DNA of 64,000 nt from positions 398,735 to 462,734 of the forward strand of contig NZ_FQXG01000005.1 in assembly GCF_900129905.1 (NCBI RefSeq). The letters run 5' to 3'. Positions 62,511 through 64,000 of this stretch are shown piece by piece. The stretch comes from Ferrimonas marina (GTDB lineage: Bacteria; Pseudomonadota; Gammaproteobacteria; Enterobacterales; Shewanellaceae). The first letter of the stretch is position 1. Every line of letters starts with the position of its first letter. Position numbers and translations under genes: made by a program. The notes below the pieces were generated by a model, which made no database searches, was not told where the DNA came from, and saw only the letters and a list, made by a program, of their open reading frames with translations.

Positions 62511-64000
62511 TTAAAGTTCTTCCGTTACAACCTTGGGCGTAACGAAGATAAGGAGTTCTTTCTTCTCGACAAAGTCGCTGGTATTGCGGAAGAACCAGCC
62601 AACCCAGGGGATGTCCCCCAGCACCGGCACCTTGGAGACGTTGTTGAGCTGTTGCTGCTGGAAGATCCCCCCCAGCACGATGGTCTCACCGTTCTTCGCC
62701 AGCACCTGGGTCGAGATCCGCTGGGTATCGATGGCCGTCGCCGGGCCGGTGGCGGTCTGTACCGTCTCCCCCCGGGTGTCCTGGGTCACGGTCAGATCCA
62801 GCACGATGCGGTTGTCCGGGGTGATCTGCGGCTTCACCGTCAGCCCCAACACTGCCTTCTTGAACTCCACCGAGGTGGCACCACTGGAGGTGGACTGAAC
62901 GAAGGGGATCTCCACACCTTGTTCAATAAAGGCGGTGAACTGGTTGGCCGTGGTCAACCGCGGACTGGCGATGATCTCACCCTTGTTCTCCCGCTCCAGC
63001 GCCGACAGCTCCAGATCCAGCAGGGTACCGTCGTTAAGCTTGGCCACGTGGAAGGCGATGCTGCCGGCCGGTTCTGATACCGGCAGGTTGACGTTGAGGC
63101 GGTCGACAATGGCGGGCGCAATGCCGTTGGCGATGTCATTGGCCCCCTCCAGGGTACCGGAGGTGCCCTTGTTGCCCTGCTGATCGGTCACGCCCCAGCG
63201 GATCCCCAACTCCTCGTTGATGTTGTCGCGGATGGTCACCATGCGCGACTCGATCACCACCTGCTTGATGGGGATATCCAGCACCTCCACCAAACGGTGC
63301 ACATCCTCCAGTCGCTCGGCGGTATCCTGCACCAGCAGGGTGTTGGTACGCTCATCCACCGAGACGGCGCCGCGCTCAGACAGCAGGCTACCCGCCTCGC
63401 CGCTGAGCAGATTAGCGATGTCACTGGCCTTGGCATAATGTATCTGCACATACTCGGAGAACAGCGGTGCCACCTCTTTGGCCTCTTGCTGGTCCCGCAA
63501 CTGCTGGTTCTCCTGCGCCGCCAGCTCATCTCGCGGCGCCACCAACAGGATGTTGCCCTCGATCCGCTTGTCCAGGCCATTGACCTTGAGGATCATGTCC
63601 AGTGCCTGGTCCCAGGGCACATCGTCCAGGTGGAGGGTCAGACTGCCCTGCACGGTATCTGTGGTCACCAGGTTGAAGTTATTGTGATCGGCGATGATCT
63701 GCAGCACGGTCCGAACCTCAATGTCCTGGAAGTTCATCGACAGCTGCGAGCCGGTGTAGGTCTTCTCTTCGTCTACCGGTGCCTGCTGCTCCTGCACCGT
63801 CACCACAAAGCGGTTGCCCTCCTGGCGGTAGTCGTAATCGAACGCCTGACCGCCCATGTCCAGCCGCACCTGGCTGTTGTTGGCCTCCCGGAAGGTTTCA
63901 AAGGCCACCACCTGGGTGTTGAAATCCTCAACGTTCACCACGTAGAGCAGCTCATCCGGCAAGGTGCTGTTGTACAGGGTCACCACCAGATCGGCACCAA
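62511..64000 (-). CDS. pilQ: Type IV pilus secretin PilQ, 5' end outside the window
   Basis: Outer-membrane secretin through which the pilus exits. The visible 496 codons begin mid-protein (GADLVVTLYN reads across the window edge) within an AMIN-like region, followed by the secretin/TonB short N-terminal domain (MNFQDIEVRTVLQIIADHNNFN), a KH-like N domain (VQIHYAKASDIANLL) and the secretin core, ending VPVLGDIPWVGWFFRN and KKELLIFVTPKVV. The missing N-terminus, and probably pilMNOP, lie beyond the right edge. It is some 40 kb from pilABCD. Confidence 0.95.
   Translation of the reverse strand, partial: GADLVVTLYNSTLPDELLYVVNVEDFNTQVVAFETFREANNSQVRLDMGGQAFDYDYRQEGNRFVVTVQEQQAPVDEEKTYTGSQLSMNFQDIEVRTVLQIIADHNNFNLVTTDTVQGSLTLHLDDVPWDQALDMILKVNGLDKRIEGNILLVAPRDELAAQENQQLRDQQEAKEVAPLFSEYVQIHYAKASDIANLLSGEAGSLLSERGAVSVDERTNTLLVQDTAERLEDVHRLVEVLDIPIKQVVIESRMVTIRDNINEELGIRWGVTDQQGNKGTSGTLEGANDIANGIAPAIVDRLNVNLPVSEPAGSIAFHVAKLNDGTLLDLELSALERENKGEIIASPRLTTANQFTAFIEQGVEIPFVQSTSSGATSVEFKKAVLGLTVKPQITPDNRIVLDLTVTQDTRGETVQTATGPATAIDTQRISTQVLAKNGETIVLGGIFQQQQLNNVSKVPVLGDIPWVGWFFRNTSDFVEKKELLIFVTPKVVTEEL

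Overview
The window is about 60% G+C by eye and entirely chromosomal in character. Gene content and order point to a marine gammaproteobacterium near Shewanella; Ferrimonas is my best guess, inferred from the protein sequences and from the acnB / pdhR-aceEF-lpd / ampDE / nadC / pilABCD-coaE-zapD-yacG / secA / dcw / rnpB / dam-damX-aroBK-pilQ order. I see no insertion sequence, prophage, integrase, tRNA, rRNA operon or CRISPR array.

Layout. (1) 1-3500: a heptamer array, a 400-bp unexplained block, then acnB. (2) 3500-9900: a DUF4382 lipoprotein, a HAD phosphatase and a 1490-residue beta-propeller/PAS/GGDEF/EAL sensor. (3) 9900-17100: the pyruvate dehydrogenase operon pdhR-aceE-aceF followed by lpd (minus strand), with two PdhR-type operators upstream of pdhR. 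(4) 17100-20020: ampE-ampD divergent from a retropepsin-like protease and nadC. (5) 20020-26500: type IV pilus genes pilA-pilB-pilC-pilD, then coaE-zapD-yacG. (6) 26500-31300: mutT, secA, an M23 peptidase and dciA. (7) 31290-48950: a complete dcw division and cell-wall cluster on the minus strand, mraZ to lpxC, with a four-repeat MraZ operator. (8) 48950-49890: a non-coding stretch with one candidate small ORF, then RNase P RNA. (9) 49960-54230: rsmI divergent from lpoA-yraN-diaA-dolP. (10) 54230-64000: a 23-copy heptamer array, then trpS-gph-rpe, a TorF-family porin, two small membrane proteins, dam-damX-aroB-aroK and the 3' part of pilQ.

Much of the window serves envelope growth: precursor synthesis (MurC-F, Ddl, MraY, MurG), septal synthesis (FtsW, FtsI, FtsL, FtsQ, FtsA, FtsZ, ZapD), synthase activation (LpoA, DamX), turnover (AmpD/E, M23), lipid A (LpxC) and outer-membrane upkeep (DolP). 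The type IV pilus is split between pilABCD and pilQ at the far end.

The most unusual signal is a family of perfect GGTGCTA heptamer arrays (6, 6 and 23 copies) and degenerate CTAG-rich relatives. Wherever the neighbouring gene is visible they begin 0-10 nt after a stop codon and read GGTGCTA in the sense of that gene. Because 7 is not a multiple of 3, each array puts TAG stops in all six frames. I do not know a described function for them.
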